The notes under the pieces: model-generated
Databases searched by the model: none
What the model saw: only the letters and a program-made list of their open reading frames with translations
What the model was told of the DNA's origin: nothing
In this document: positions 1-12,001 of the stretch, piece by piece
Position numbering within the stretch: the stretch's first letter is position 1
Layout of the letters: every line of letters starts with the position of its first letter
Program-made: the position numbers and the translations under genes
Source: Sipunculus nudus
Lineage: Eukaryota; Annelida; Sipuncula; Golfingiida; Sipunculidae
DNA length: 64,000 nt
Reading direction: 5' to 3'
NCBI GenBank assembly: GCA_026874595.1
Contig: CM049314.1
Span: 24,377,729-24,441,728 of the forward strand

Positions 1-928
1 AAGCGTTAGAAGTGTAGAGCATGGTTACCATTTATATTATTCTCAAGAAATTTAACAATTAAATGAGACTTACCTGTAAGATGAATTTTTTTTTTTTGGG
101 GGGGGGGGGGCAGAAATTCTTATGAAACATAGCTGAGTATGTAAAGGGTCATATCTCACGTGGACCTCTATATAAAAGGCTTTGTTAAGGCAGATTGTAG
201 ATGTTGTCTAAAGGAAATGAGGTCTTATGTTGTGGAAATGAGTTGTAAAGTGTTCAGGGGCAGGCAGAGTAAAAAAATTTGGAGACACAATAGCTTAGTT
301 CTCTCCCTGCCCATGTGGCCTGCAGGGTTTCGTATTAAAATGTGAGAAATGGAAACTTACAGAACAGGAATGAAAACCAGAAATATACACCAAAAGTAGT
401 ATATATATATATATATAAATATGTTACGTTTGCTGGAATATCTGTACTGCTACAATTATGTTCGCGTGCATCCATTATGATTAATATAATAAATGTCATC
501 ATTTATGTGTTGTGTTAGTGTGCTTTCTGGTCAGCAGAGGTCAGCACCAGCATATTGTGCTTCTTTAATATAATTCGATTGAAATATATTTCTGTGGTTT
601 CCTCATTTGCTCTTTAATTGATGTCCTGATAATGAAATTAATTTGATTGTAAATAATAATGATTAACCCATTTATGTTCTAAAAGGGACATATTATGTAG
701 GCATATGCATTCGAACAATTAAAGCCGTCTACTGTGTTTGGTCTTCATTTGAACAGTTAATAATTTAATTATAATTAACGTGTTTTTCTGTTAATCGGTA
801 ATGAGAACCTACCAATATACCAACAAATTAAGTCCATTCTCTCTTAAGTTTTAAACAAGTGAAAAACAGAAATTATTGGGATTTATACCCCTTATGAACC
901 CTATGGAAAACAAAAATTCACAGATATT
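1..928. other. AT-rich sequence, no gene seen
   Basis: Mostly unique-looking AT-rich DNA with a poly-T/poly-G run near 88-111 and a short TA microsatellite near 400-416. The short ORF at 160-345 has no recognisable features. Confidence 0.5.
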
Positions 929-937
929 TTTTATACG

Positions 938-953
938 CCCGTCATATGACGGG
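938..953. repeat. Perfect 16-bp palindrome opening a dispersed repeat
   Basis: CCCGTCATATGACGGG is self-complementary throughout and is followed by GTCCATCCGTCCGTTAAC. This 'hairpin then GTCC-rich tract' layout recurs in several other families in the window, so it probably marks one end of a nonautonomous element that runs right toward about 1.38 kb; the far end is not clear. Confidence 0.6.
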
Positions 954-1379
954 AGTATTATGGTATACCCACCGTCCATCCGTCCGTTAACTTTTTGTTT
1001 CGCCGCGATAACTTACCGGGGCTTTGATTAATTTTCAAGAAACTATTTACCAACAGATTAACTCGCCCGGATTCGATTATCGACAACATCTACGCATATT
1101 GAAGTATTTCTTATGTTACTTATGCATGAATGAACCTGGGAATATGGGCCGAATAACTGCATGAATGATTTATATTCAAGTCGTTAATATTGCGACATAG
1201 GCTGCTACTTCAGTTATGGCCAAGAATAATTCTGAATTATACTTAACATGCATTATTATTTTTCTCATTACAAATTAAAGTTATAAGGCAGAACATCTAC
1301 TTCTGAATATATAAATTAATTATGATACCATCGATATCCAGTGGGATACGATTCCTTGGCAATGCCGTAAACCATATTA

Positions 1380-1390
<11 letters not shown>

Positions 1391-1411
<21 letters not shown>

Positions 1412-1550
1412 CGAACATGATAAAATAACTATTTTAATTTCAAATTGAAGCAAAAGTTTACTTTTTTTTCAATTAAAGCGTAGGTTCTAATTCACAACTA
1501 TAGTTCAAGTGGACAACGATTAGTCTACTGGGGGCGCTTGGGATCTTGAT
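1391..1550 (-). repeat. Dispersed repeat of about 150 bp, copy 1
   Basis: The reverse complement (CAAGCGCCCCCAGTAGACTA ... GTTGTCCACT ... TTAGAACCTACGCTTTAATT, ending in poly-C) matches 6078-6225 in order. The poly-G run 1391-1411 corresponds to the poly-C end of the other copy. Confidence 0.7.
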
Positions 1551-1806
1551 TATATTTGGTCATACTTGCTTTCGTAAATTACACGGAGTGGACAGTGGTC
1601 AGCCCTTTGCCACTAGGTGGTGCTGGTGCCTTTAGTGGTTTAGAAAATGAGAAAAAATAGCCTAATCCTTTGGACAAACATCAAACCCTGTATTATATCT
1701 AAAAGTTCTTATAAAAAAGTTATTATCCATCTTAAATTCCCGCAATGTTGCCAATATTTTCAAGATGTTCACGTGCTTAATTATTATTATTATTATTTTT
1801 AATTTT

Positions 1807-4800
1807 TAGCTCAGCTGACTATAAGTCATCTGAGCTATAGTCGTGGTCCGTCGTCCGTCCGGATGTCCGTCCGTAAGACTGGCACGTTTCGACACCGTTG
1901 GACCTACGAATCTGAAATTCGGCATACAGTTAGATGTCCCCAAAATCTCCTACCATGCCGAAAATTGGGTCAATAGGACTTCGTTCCTTCGAGATATTAA
2001 GGAAAAACCTCAATTTTTTATTAGAAATCTATTTTCACACTTCAGGACTGCCTAATATCAAAACCACTCATCTGGTTTTCTTCATATTTACCATAAATAT
2101 TCCTTTATATAGTTCCTATGTACATGCCAGATATTAAGTCAGTATTGTATAATTTAAAAAAGTTATGGGCCCAAACATAATGGATTTTGTAAAAAAATCA
2201 GGAAGATATTTGGTCACTTAAGACCAAAAGTGTTAAAGGTAGGGACTTTTTCCAGTAATACAACTTTAATTAATCAAAATTTAATTGTATACCAAAAATT
2301 AGATCAAAATCTGTTAAATTTTTTTAAATATTGGCAAAAATATAAAATTGGTACCTTAAATTTTGCCCAACTTTGGCCACGGCACGTTTTTTCCTGTAAG
2401 TACTGTGGATTTAATTTTCACAGCATGTATACATACGGATTTAATCTGTTAAAATCTGAAATTTGAAAATAAAAGCTGCAAAATTAGGCTAGTTATTGAA
2501 TTTTTTTGGTGGCTCTTGTTGTATTCCCTTACATTGTCAAGCAGTCCACTTTGATGACTGTAGGTCATTCAGTGCACATCTCTATGCTCCCCAGGCTGTT
2601 GGCATAATTTTAGATGTCTCCAATATCTCCTACCATACCGAAAATTGGGTCATTAGGACTTCGTTCCTTCGAGATATTAAGTAAAAAAACTCTGTTTTCC
2701 ATAAAAAAAAGCCATTGTTACACTTCAAGGCTGCCTAATATCAAAACCACTGATCTGTTTTTGATTGTATTTAGTATTCACATTCTTTCATACATTTTCT
2801 CTGAACATACCAAAAATTAGGTCAGTATTGGGTATTATTTTGAAGTTATGGGCGAAAACATAATGCAATTTTTTTAAAAATCAGGAAATATATTTACTCG
2901 CCTAACATGAGTGTTGCTGAACCTAGAGACTTTTTTTCAGGAATATAACTTTATTTAATCAAGATTCAATTGTTTACCCAAAATTAGATCTGAATTTTTC
3001 AAATTTTTCAAGTTATTAGCATAAATAAAAAATCAGTACCTTAAATTTTGTCCAACTTTTGCACTGTTGATTTAATTTTCACAGCATATATACATAAGGA
3101 TTTAATCTTTTAAAATCTGAAATTTCAAAGAAATTGATTGGAAAGAATAGCTTTTATTCATGTTTTCATACACCATGTCAAGTGTTGTTTACATCTAATC
3201 CACCTAGTAGTACAGCCTTCACTTGCATTATGTAACCCACCCTAGGCAGCTTGCCTTGGCCCAGCTTGGCCACTACCAGCAGGCTTCCCCTCTGCCCTGC
3301 ACTCACCCCCCCCCCCCCCCAGCTGGTGCATAAACTAGATGAATGTTATAATTTTCTGTATTTTATTTTATTCTTGGACATGCTACATTTTAGATTTTGT
3401 ATTGTACCACCAGGGTTACAATGATTAAAGTGTACATTTAATTGTGTCCACAAAGTGCTGTATTGCTATGAAAGTGTGGATGTTCATGAGATAAGTAATT
3501 CCTTACTTCAGAGGAGTAAAAACTTCACCAGGTGTGAAATTGACTATTAATTCCAGAAATAAATAAAACCTGGGATAGTAATTAGCACAATGATATTGTT
3601 TGTCCCTCATTCAACCAACAGTGTGTATACTTTATTTGAAAAGATGTTTTATTTTATCAAATTTACTTTTATTTTATTTTGGTGAATAAAATTAAGCATG
3701 TACTGAAAACTCCAATGCGCAAAACTTTTTAATAGTGATTCAAGGAATATTCTTGTAGATGCCATGTTGTGGCATTATTTTCTTTTAAATTCAGTTTCAA
3801 CATTTATGATTAAAAAATAATAAAATATATGTGTATGCATAATATGACCCAATATGAGCTACACTCTGGATATATGATGATTGCAACTTTTGCAACAATT
3901 CTAATATTTTAACTTATAGTTTCAGTTTTTTACTCTGTATATATAATGATTGCATCTTTTGCAACAATTCTAATATTTTAACTTATATTTTCAGGGTTTT
4001 TTTTATTAAAAATTTATAAAACCTGTAAATGAAAAATTATTCAGATAAAAACTTCTTAATGGAAAAAGTGGATATGCTTAAAAAAAATAGGATTATATAT
4101 AAACTGAAATGCATTATTCCCTTGAAAGTGAAATAAAGGTATTAGTCCATTCTGTCCACTTGCCTGTCCATCTGTAAATTTTCATATGCATCACAGTATC
4201 TCAAAATTTTACTGTTTTTCTTCATGACAGTCTTGTCAGAGTATTAGTTTGCAATCATATATTTAGAACTTTACTATAACGAAGTAGGAGGGCCCCTTTC
4301 CTCTTAGCTTTTCATATTCTTATATAAATGAAAAACATTACAATAGAATATTTCTACATCCACCTTCGTGCTGCCCTCACTTTTCCCGTCTCCGAACCCC
4401 ATCCCAAAGTCAGCCTCAGTAAGCAAGAACAAGATGAATCAGATATATTCATACTTTAATATTTTGTATAACTATTCGTCCATAGGTACCTATGTACATG
4501 CCAGAAATTATGTCAATATTGTGTAATATGTAGACATAGTGGGCATCACAATAATGTACCTTGTCAAGACTAAAGAGATATTGTGTCATAGTCACAAATT
4601 CATAAATCACTTCATCAGCATAGTTAATCATAACATCATATCTGTCAAATTGAAAGCTTGCAGACTACCATACACTTTAGATCCTTCAACAAATAGCCTT
4701 ATCATCAATCTACTACTGCTTATTACTGCTGTCATTGCATTCATATTTGCTCAAATATATCACAATTTTCAACCCCTTCTAAATAAATAAAAAATAAACC

Positions 4801-4998
4801 ACTATATTTGACTCTTTTAATCCATCAGTCAGGTAGTTTCATTTATCATTTACTCACATATTACATTACATTCCTTTATAATAGCCCAACATGTCCATGA
4901 TATTCATAAGCTTTATCGACTCGATATAGTATCACAGTGGAGAAACATTTGTAGTACAATCACGATCAGCTGAGCGCTGTGACCCATGGGTCCCTTGT
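1807..4998 (+). mobile_element. Hairpin-ended nonautonomous element, family A, 3.2-kb copy 1
   Basis: Starts with TAGCTCAGCTGACT-ATA-AGTCATCTGAGCTA, a 14-bp stem with one mismatch, then a GTCCGTCGTCCGTCC tract. It ends with GATCAGCTGAGCG, whose core inverts the start, and the palindrome GACCCATGGGTC followed by CCTTG. It is nearly colinear with 28750-31726. There is no long ORF or recognisable transposase, so it is nonautonomous. The body contains an internal partial duplication (about 1900-2470 versus 2590-3130 share phrases such as ATACCGAAAATTGGGTCA). A poly-C tract lies at 3307-3320. Confidence 0.85.
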
Positions 4999-6077
4999 TT
5001 TTTATATTGAGAGAAATATTCATCATTATGACGATGATTTTGGTAACCCAATTAGTGTAACATGTTTCAATTTTAAGGGCATTTATGCTAACTTTTTTTT
5101 TCAACTTGTTCGGGAAATAAATAAAAAAAAACATTTTAATATGTTCCAAGGAAATCAGCATTTGGTTTAAGTTGGCCCAATTGGAATATAAATGGTTTTA
5201 GGTGCTTTCAAATAAAGAGCTGACATGTAATCCTAAATTCCCACATACTTTATGTCGACACAGGATTGCGTTAATGTTAAAGCATAAATCATTAAAATTA
5301 GAATAATATGATTATAAATATGTAAATGTCTAGATTTAGGGAAGTCCTATGATACTGATCACTTATATGTCGATGTCAAATATTAAAACTGTTTAAACTG
5401 TTGTTATTTTAAGGGTTTTGAGTCATATTCAGGCAGCGCATTTTGTAGAGGTAAAATAAATGTAAATATGACTGCAGCTCTTCACGCGAGCGCAGCGCAA
5501 ATGACTCTAAATATTTTCCAACTGGAGGATTAAATCAAATGTGGCAGCCACTTTTTTCATATTACTGAAAATCATTAAAGATCAAATGGTGATACAACTA
5601 ATATTATGGATTAGTTTTATGGTATTTTTATCAGGCTACTAAATTTGAAATTGGGTTAAATGTCTAAAAAAAAACTTTATTTGATTTGAATTATATTTTT
5701 TGTTTTGCCCATCAAATGTTCAAAACTGCTGTTGACAATTACAAATTTTAAAGCAGGTTGGGTGAAATTAGTTTTAGACTTGTTTAGAGTGAAACTGTGA
5801 TATATAGGTGTTGCATAAAGGAATCTATCGCATAGTGACTGGGTGAAAGGCACAAAGGCAGCCGAGAATATGAGGTATACCACCAGTTGCACGATTATAC
5901 CCATTTTTTTTCATTTTTCTCCGATATTACAGACCCCAGTGACGTCAAGTGGCCGTTGGCTGACAATTTACTATTATTTGAAATCAAATATGACCAAATA
6001 TATTCAAACTGGGCCATCATTTCATACAATATGAACCGTTTAATCTTTTCATTTTAGTCATGAAAGAGGCTTTAAGT
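4999..6077. other. No gene seen
   Basis: AT-rich sequence with scattered short ORFs on both strands, none with a recognisable motif or supported splice pair. Confidence 0.4.
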
Positions 6078-6230
6078 TCATCAAGTCCCTAAGCGCCCCC
6101 CAATAAACTCATCATTGTCCACTCTGACTAAAGTTGTCGATTAGAACCTAAGCTTTAATTTGATACCAAAAAGTAAAAATTTGCTTCAGTCTTGAACTAC
6201 TGGTTGCCCCCCCCCCCCCCCACCCCTTAT
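6078..6230 (+). repeat. Dispersed repeat of about 150 bp, copy 2
   Basis: Opposite orientation to 1391-1550, sharing CCTAAGCGCCCCC, TTGTCCACT, TTAGAACCTAAGCTTTAATT and the terminal poly-C. The two copies bracket family A copy 1 as an inverted pair. Confidence 0.7.
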
Positions 6231-6334
6231 ATATGACCATCAGCTCTCCCTTTTTATGGAAAGTCGCTGTGCCGATATATGCATGATGTTGGTTCCCTAT
6301 TTCCTATAAAAAAAACGTGCAAACACACACACTC

Positions 6335-6416
6335 AGATGGAAGAGCGACAGACAGAAAATCGTAAGGTCATGGGTTTGATTCTCATTCTAAGTGAACCGT
6401 CCGGCCTGTATTCATG

Positions 6417-6450
<34 letters not shown>
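6335..6450 (+). repeat. Possible SINE-like tail with TC microsatellite
   Basis: GGTCATGGGTTTGATTCTCA resembles a tRNA-type B box (GGTTCGANTCC) and is followed by a (TC)n run at 6419-6450. No clear A box, so this is weak. Confidence 0.25.
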
Positions 6451-6453
<3 letters not shown>

Positions 6454-7065
6454 AAATGGGGGTTATATATATATGCACACGAGTTGGCTTTATTTTAAGA
6501 CGGGGAAGGGTATATTTAATATTTGAGCAGAACTCTAAAAGGTGCATTATTTCCCTTTCATCTGGATCACCACGGGATAAAAAGTATACTCAGACAGATA
6601 TGCACACAAATAAGCATAAACGATAACACGTGTATATGTTACATATTACAGGTTCGCCCGTGGATATTGTTGAAAGAGGTTGACACATATATAGCACGCA
6701 TCCATCTCCAAGCACTAACTTCAAGCACTAACTTCACATTCTGCCAGAAATAATAAATGTAGACAATGTGTGATGGATTATGCAATGTATATATTTTAAT
6801 TTATACAGTTTACAAATATACATATTGTCTAACATATATATTACAAATACTTAGATTGAATCTGACATTTATTGTGAGTTGTTCAACACCTATAAGTATT
6901 AAAAAAATAATCAACTGCAGTTATATAAATCCGATTCCGAGCACTGATAATGCAAATGTATCTAATACAAATTACTCCCTCACCATGTGCGTACGTTAAA
7001 ATGTCTTGATTTCAAGGATCTACAATATGCTCAATCATGTTATCTCAATTCTTTGTGATAAATAG

Positions 7066-7336
7066 CATAGGCTTAGAAACCGGGGAGGGGCACTTCGACT
7101 CTGGAGGGCATAGAGGGGTTGCGCCCACTTTTCAGGGTTGGACACAGGAGTTGAGAATCGGGGAGAGGGGGTGTAATGACGTATTCAGGGGGTACTTTAA
7201 ATGCAACATGATGGAAGGCCCGGCACAGTGTTGAGAGTTTTTGTAGGTACGTCTTTCAGGTCGAAAAAAGGGGAGAGGAGCTTTCCTTGTGCCCCCCGGG
7301 ACGCCCCCCCCCCCTCAACCTTATCCGCCCCTGCTT
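7066..7336. repeat. Decayed MITE with 'GGATCCGCCCCTG'-type ends
   Basis: Starts near AAACCGGGGAGGGG and ends CTTATCCGCCCCTGC after a poly-C run; style and end match the CAGGGGCGGATCC elements at 8834-9056 and 10176-10371. Interior G/C-rich. Confidence 0.45.
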
Positions 7337-7387
7337 GTAATGCTCATATTCTAATATACAGCCAGGATCCTGCAACGAAAACCACCG

Positions 7388-7681
7388 ATGCTTTTAATTT
7401 GTTTTGGGGTTTGTTTTTATAAGAATTTAGAGTCCTGTTCATGCTTCCCTAACCTGCACATGGTTCGGGAATTCCAGGCGGGACTTGAATACTGTTCTCG
7501 AGTGAACTTTCTGTATGTTCATGCGCAAAATGATTCCTTGCAGTTAATACATATGCAACTACTTGTGACTGAAGACTTAGTGGCTTACGGAGAGTTTGCG
7601 AGCTTGGCTAGGGACGTACCGGCCAAAATTCTCTTTTCAACTGAATCAAAGTTCGATGAATTCATAAATATCCAGCAGTAA
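7388..7681 (+). CDS. Hypothetical 97-residue ORF
   Basis: An ATG-to-stop ORF in sequence with more balanced composition than its surroundings. The C-terminal part (EFQAGLEYCSRVNFLYVHAQ, then LQLIHMQLLVTEDLVAYGEF and a further FDEFINIQQ) looks protein-like, but I recognise no family. It sits between a MITE (7066-7336) and the 130-bp tandem array, so it may be part of a larger decayed element or chance. Confidence 0.2.
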   Translation: MLLICFGVCFYKNLESCSCFPNLHMVREFQAGLEYCSRVNFLYVHAQNDSLQLIHMQLLVTEDLVAYGEFASLARDVPAKILFSTESKFDEFINIQQ

Positions 7682-7744
7682 CCTCATGAGGTATTATTGT
7701 TTTTGACAAAGCCCTCGGTGCATTATTCATAAGTTGGTAATGGA

Positions 7745-9330
7745 TTCTTGGCACTACCGTTTTTGATCATGGAAGCGGCGCCACGCCCTATACTTTCTTC
7801 GACATACCCCACAATACGATCTTCGATACCGAAAATGTTTTACAGTAAAGTATGGAAATTCCTGGCCGTGATCCGACTAATGTTTTGGACCAGAAATCCA
7901 TGGATGCGGCGCCAGGCCTTACTATTTTTGGACATACCCCACAATACGATCATCGATATCGGAATTGTTTTTCAGTAAAGTATGGGAGTGATCTAGGCCG
8001 TGATCCCATCACTGTTTTGGACAAGTAAATCTTTATTATTCATTACAAGCCATACTTTTGGACATATCGCTCGATACAATTGTCGATACCCAAGATATTT
8101 CTAAGTAGAGCACGGAAATTCCTAGTGGTGATCCAACTACTATTTTGGATCAGGGAATACCTATCATTAATGAGAAGCCCTTCTGTTCTGAACATACTGC
8201 TCGGCATGATCTTCGGTAACGTAAAAAAATAGTAGAGTACGGAAATTATTCGCCATGTTCCATTACCGTTCTGGATCAGAGAATCCCTGGTAGTGGCACT
8301 TAGGCCTATGCTGGACATATCGCTCGATACAGTCTTCTTTACCGAGGATATTTTAAAGTTCCTGGTCTTGAATCCATTATTGTTTTAGATCAGAATATCC
8401 AAAATTTCATACAAATAAGTCTGTAGCGGCTATGCTTTAGATCTACCGTGATTCAGCGAGCCGCTCTGGCGTCTATTTCATGGATAATAGAGACTGCAAA
8501 TGTTCGGGGCGAAATCACAACTATCGATCAGATCAAATGAACAAACTGTGAACAATAGGCCTACACTGTTCACGTGCCAACTGAACAAAAATAAATCATC
8601 GGACAGCTTTATATGGCTTTATACGGGGTAGAACAACTGAACGCAAGTCATTTGATTCAAATGCACTGTTCATTATTCATGAATTGCATATAGACGCCAC
8701 AGCTGCTCGCATAATCAACGTCTTGGAAAGACTGGATAGTATAAAGAATGGAAAACCCTTGCAGCCTCTACCCCTATAATGCTTTGAACATACCGCTAAG
8801 ATTCAATATTCGATAAAAAAATCTGTTCAATTAAGAAGCGGATCCAGGGGGAGGGGGCCAGGGTCTTCGGACCCCCCCCCCCCCCCCCTCACTTTTCATC
8901 CACCGCAACCTTTTTCTAAGGGTTTCAGACAAAATCTTGCGGCCTAGAGCCCCCCCCCCCCCCCCCCTTTACCGGGCCTGGGGACATTTTTTTAGGGTTT
9001 TCATTAGTCCTCCTGGGTTGGACTCCCCCTTTTCCGAAAACCTGGATCCGCCCCTGGAGAAGAAAATCTTGGCTATGAAAGCACTATACTGTTTAGAACC
9101 AGTGAATTACTGAAAGTGACTACCGGTATGAGAATACTGCTTGATACGATATTCGATACCGAATCTTTTTTTTTTTTTTTTTTGGTTGATTACGTAAATC
9201 TTGCAAGTAAAATCACTACTGTTTGAACCTTGGAATTCTTCGCAATGACTCAAGCTCAATACAGCTCAATACTTTCGATACCGAACATATTTTTCAGTGG
9301 AGCACGGAGATACCTTGGTTTCATCCCACT
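7745..9330. repeat. Tandem array of a unit of about 130 bp, interrupted by a MITE
   Basis: The unit carries 'GGACATACCCCACAATACGATC', 'TTCGATACCGAA', 'TTTTACAGTAAAGTATGGAAATT' and 'GTGATCC...ACT..TGTTTTGGA' in order. Anchors fall near 7806, 7937, 8065, 8196 and 8319 (spacing about 123-131 bp), then more decayed units near 8790, 9130 and 9255. Units diverge noticeably from one another. Not coding: every frame has stops. Confidence 0.8.
8834..9056. mobile_element. MITE inserted in the 130-bp array
   Basis: Ends GCGGATCCAGGGGGAG and CCTGGATCCGCCCCTG are inverted copies of each other. The interior has two poly-C runs. Same family as 10176-10371. Confidence 0.65.
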
Positions 9331-9479
9331 GCTGTTTTTAAAACTTATTTCACATAACATGTATAAATAGTTACAAAAGTATAATGCGAGGTGCTCCTCG
9401 AGCCTCAGCTGGTGTTGTTCGGTATTCGCTAGGGGGGGGGGGGGGGCGGAGAAAACCATGTACGGATCTCGGATGGACT

Positions 9480-9545
9480 ACTGCACTCCAAGCTAATAGC
9501 CACGCGGGGATCGAACACGGGTTGCAGTGACTGAAGTCATTTTTT
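9480..9545 (-). repeat. Possible tRNA-derived SINE fragment
   Basis: The minus strand carries GTGTTCGATCCCCGC, close to a pol III B box, preceded by CAGTCACTGCAACCC. No acceptor-stem pairing of a true tRNA was found. Confidence 0.3.
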
Positions 9546-10175
9546 AATTATTTCTGATAATTATAGCTCTTTCCTTAATGAATTAAATAATTCCGACTTA
9601 TTCAGTGTTGTCTTATACATTTTTTACAGATGACTATTTGGTCCCTTGGCCCAGGTAAAATTTAAGCTCTGGCGAAGTTCGAAACAATTTAGACCTTAGT
9701 TAAAAGAAAACCCACGCCATAGGCTTTAGGCCATCTTCTCTCTCTCTCTCTCCCCCCCCCCCCCGAATTTTGAATTTTGACCTGAAGTATTGTTAGCTTT
9801 CAGGACATCATCATTCCAAAGGCAGTAATTTCCAGCTGGTACGAATATATTTGTTTATGCGAGGCTTTTCCTGTGGTACAGGACATTATAAGAACAGTTG
9901 GAGAAATTTTTAGATTCTGTCAACTCTAATTTTAAATAATTTCAGCTAAATTCGTAATTATAACTAAAAGATTAGATGAACACACACACACACATATATA
10001 TATGCTTTTGTATCTTTATATTTGGTATTTTCTATCTATCCATCCTTCTATCTATCTATCTATCTATCTGTCTATCTATTTATCTAGATATCCAAATATA
10101 CCATTGAGTGATTGTTAATGTCATTGCATACAATTCTGGTCACAGGATATTCGGCCATTGTTCTGTAAGTTATGT
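9546..10175. other. No gene seen; short microsatellites
   Basis: AT-rich sequence with a TC/poly-C run (9736-9764), CA/TA repeats (9980-10003) and a CTAT-type tetranucleotide run (10030-10085). Confidence 0.5.
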
Positions 10176-10371
10176 CAGGGGCGGATCCAGGATTTTAGAA
10201 AGGGGCGGGTTCAACCAAGGAGGACTACAAGAAAACCTAAATAAATGTCCTTTGATCCGGAAAAGAGGGAGCCCCGATCGCAAAATTTGGTTTGAAACCC
10301 TAAAATTTTAATTTTGGCTCAAAGAAGGGGGGGGGGAGGGTCTAGACCCCTCCCCTCTGGATCCGCCACTG
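10176..10371. mobile_element. MITE of about 196 bp with terminal inverted repeats
   Basis: Begins CAGGGGCGGATCCAG and ends CTGGATCCGCCACTG, inverted matches. It is flanked on both sides by TATGT, a likely target duplication. CAGGG/CAGTG ends resemble hAT-type MITEs, but a clean 8-bp duplication is not visible. Confidence 0.75.
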
Positions 10372-10689
10372 TATGTGCACATATATACAAAATATTAACA
10401 AATACATGTATACGTATTTGATAAAGCATGTTCTATTATTATAAGGAAGGACGAAACAGTGGCATAAAATATGGAACAGCCAAAATAAATAAACCTAAAA
10501 ATTATAAATACAAAATAATAAAAAATGGCTGTCAGCCTTTTATACAGATTTTTGACACTCTTTTTAACCGTCGTGCAATTTTCTTGGGGGAAACAAACCA
10601 GCAGAGAACAGAACAAATAACACATGGATAACGGGAAGTTTTGAGTTGGCGAATATGAGTAATCAAAACACATCAATCATCTCTACCAA

Positions 10690-10910
10690 CAAAACAAGAA
10701 AGATGGTGTTGTGACCGGTAGGTAGAGACATCTGTTGACAATGGACGGTACTAATTCCACCCAGCGACACCACGTTTGTTTACGATCTGGATCGAACTAT
10801 TGTTACGTCATAATGACATCTGCACGAGACCATCGTCTGCCGGCGGGTCAACCGTTGTCTATTTTACTATGAGATAAACAACAAAGGCACTGTCAGGCGC
10901 AAGAGTGGGG
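10690..10910 (+). promoter_or_regulatory. Possible promoter-like segment with CRE motif
   Basis: A stretch clearly richer in GC than its flanks and free of the repeat motifs seen elsewhere. It contains TTACGTCA (CRE-like, near 10804-10811) and a second TGACATC half-like motif next to it. It could be a promoter for the plus-strand exon candidate at 11434, or simply older unique sequence. Confidence 0.2.
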
Positions 10911-11433
10911 AAGATCACACGGTTTGATTGAAATCAGAATATTATTATATAATATAATTAATATATGATATCTCCTGTAACAAAGCTAGCTATCGTTATA
11001 ATATGAACTAATGTAATAGTAATACACTATTTCTATGGAAGCATATAATATTAACTGGTGTATGATCTCACAAAAATGCTTAATATTTTATGAGTGACTG
11101 GATTTTATTTACATTTTAAAAAATTATAATCATTTCTACAGGTGGACGGGTATAGTGTATATATGAGATATATTTGATATTTCTCATGCTAGCAATGTTT
11201 GTCAATACATATGCTTGGTTGCGTGAGGCTTTTTTTAATAAATCTTAGATCTATAATTCTAGTTCATTTCTGACATGTTTCAATATAATGCAAGTAAAAA
11301 AATGAGTTTGTATGCCCCCCCCCCCCCCCCCAGGTCTACACACAGAGACCATTAAAAGACCATAAATGGTTGGTTTTGTATTTTTACAAAGAACCTGTTA
11401 CCTATATACAGTACTTCCTATTAATTCTATTCA

Positions 11434-11538
11434 GATCCAGGCCACTGAGCTCCTGAGAAGAATCAAGGACTTGTTGTGACGTGTCAGAAAACAAAAGTCG
11501 AAACAGCGCTGCAAAACTGCTTGTTAAAACCTTCAAAA
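11434..11538 (+). other. Possible plus-strand exon (UTR or short coding)
   Basis: A pyrimidine-rich tract ending TTCTATTCAG precedes about 105 nt that end in AAAAG|GTAAGTGT, a strong donor. In one frame it reads IQATELLRRIKDLL then stops; no frame is open throughout, so it would be UTR or carry a C-terminus. It is convergent with the 3' end of the NLR gene. It may go with the GC-richer CRE-bearing stretch at 10.7 kb. No homology recognised. Confidence 0.25.
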
Positions 11539-11553
11539 GGTAAGTGTATATAT

Positions 11554-11559
11554 TTTATT
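11554..11559 (-). terminator. Possible polyadenylation signal of the NLR gene
   Basis: AATAAA on the minus strand, about 440 nt beyond the stop codon at 12002, is the first canonical signal I noticed downstream. In AT-rich DNA such hexamers arise by chance, so this is only a candidate. Confidence 0.25.
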
Positions 11560-12001
11560 TTCAATACATAAACAAACAATTAAAGGTGGTGGAAACACAA
11601 ACAAACAAAACGCATCTACCCCCCCCCCCCCCCCCCCCACCACCACCGACGATGAATATCAATGAATTATGTGACATTTAGGGGGCCTAAGTGACTGCTG
11701 ACATTAATTTCAGACGACCGTTCAAAACAACAATTTCAGTTATTCCTGTCAAAATAAAACAGAACAAAAAAGTAAATAAAACCGACCACGAGAACTGACA
11801 GATCACGTGAACTGTGTACCCCACACCTGTAATAGGCTGTATAAGCATGAAGACAGCGAAAAATAGTTACAAGAAAGAATGACCACTAAAATCAGGGTAA
11901 ACTGGGGTGATTCAGTAACGGCAGGTGAGCTGTGTGTACCCCACCCCCTGTACAGACAAGCTGGACCTGCCCGGTGTTTGACTGATCTATAACCAAATGA
12001 T

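Noticed and set aside
9480-9545. A tRNA gene on the minus strand
   Set aside because: Only a B-box-like motif is present; no acceptor or anticodon stem can be formed, so a SINE remnant is more likely.
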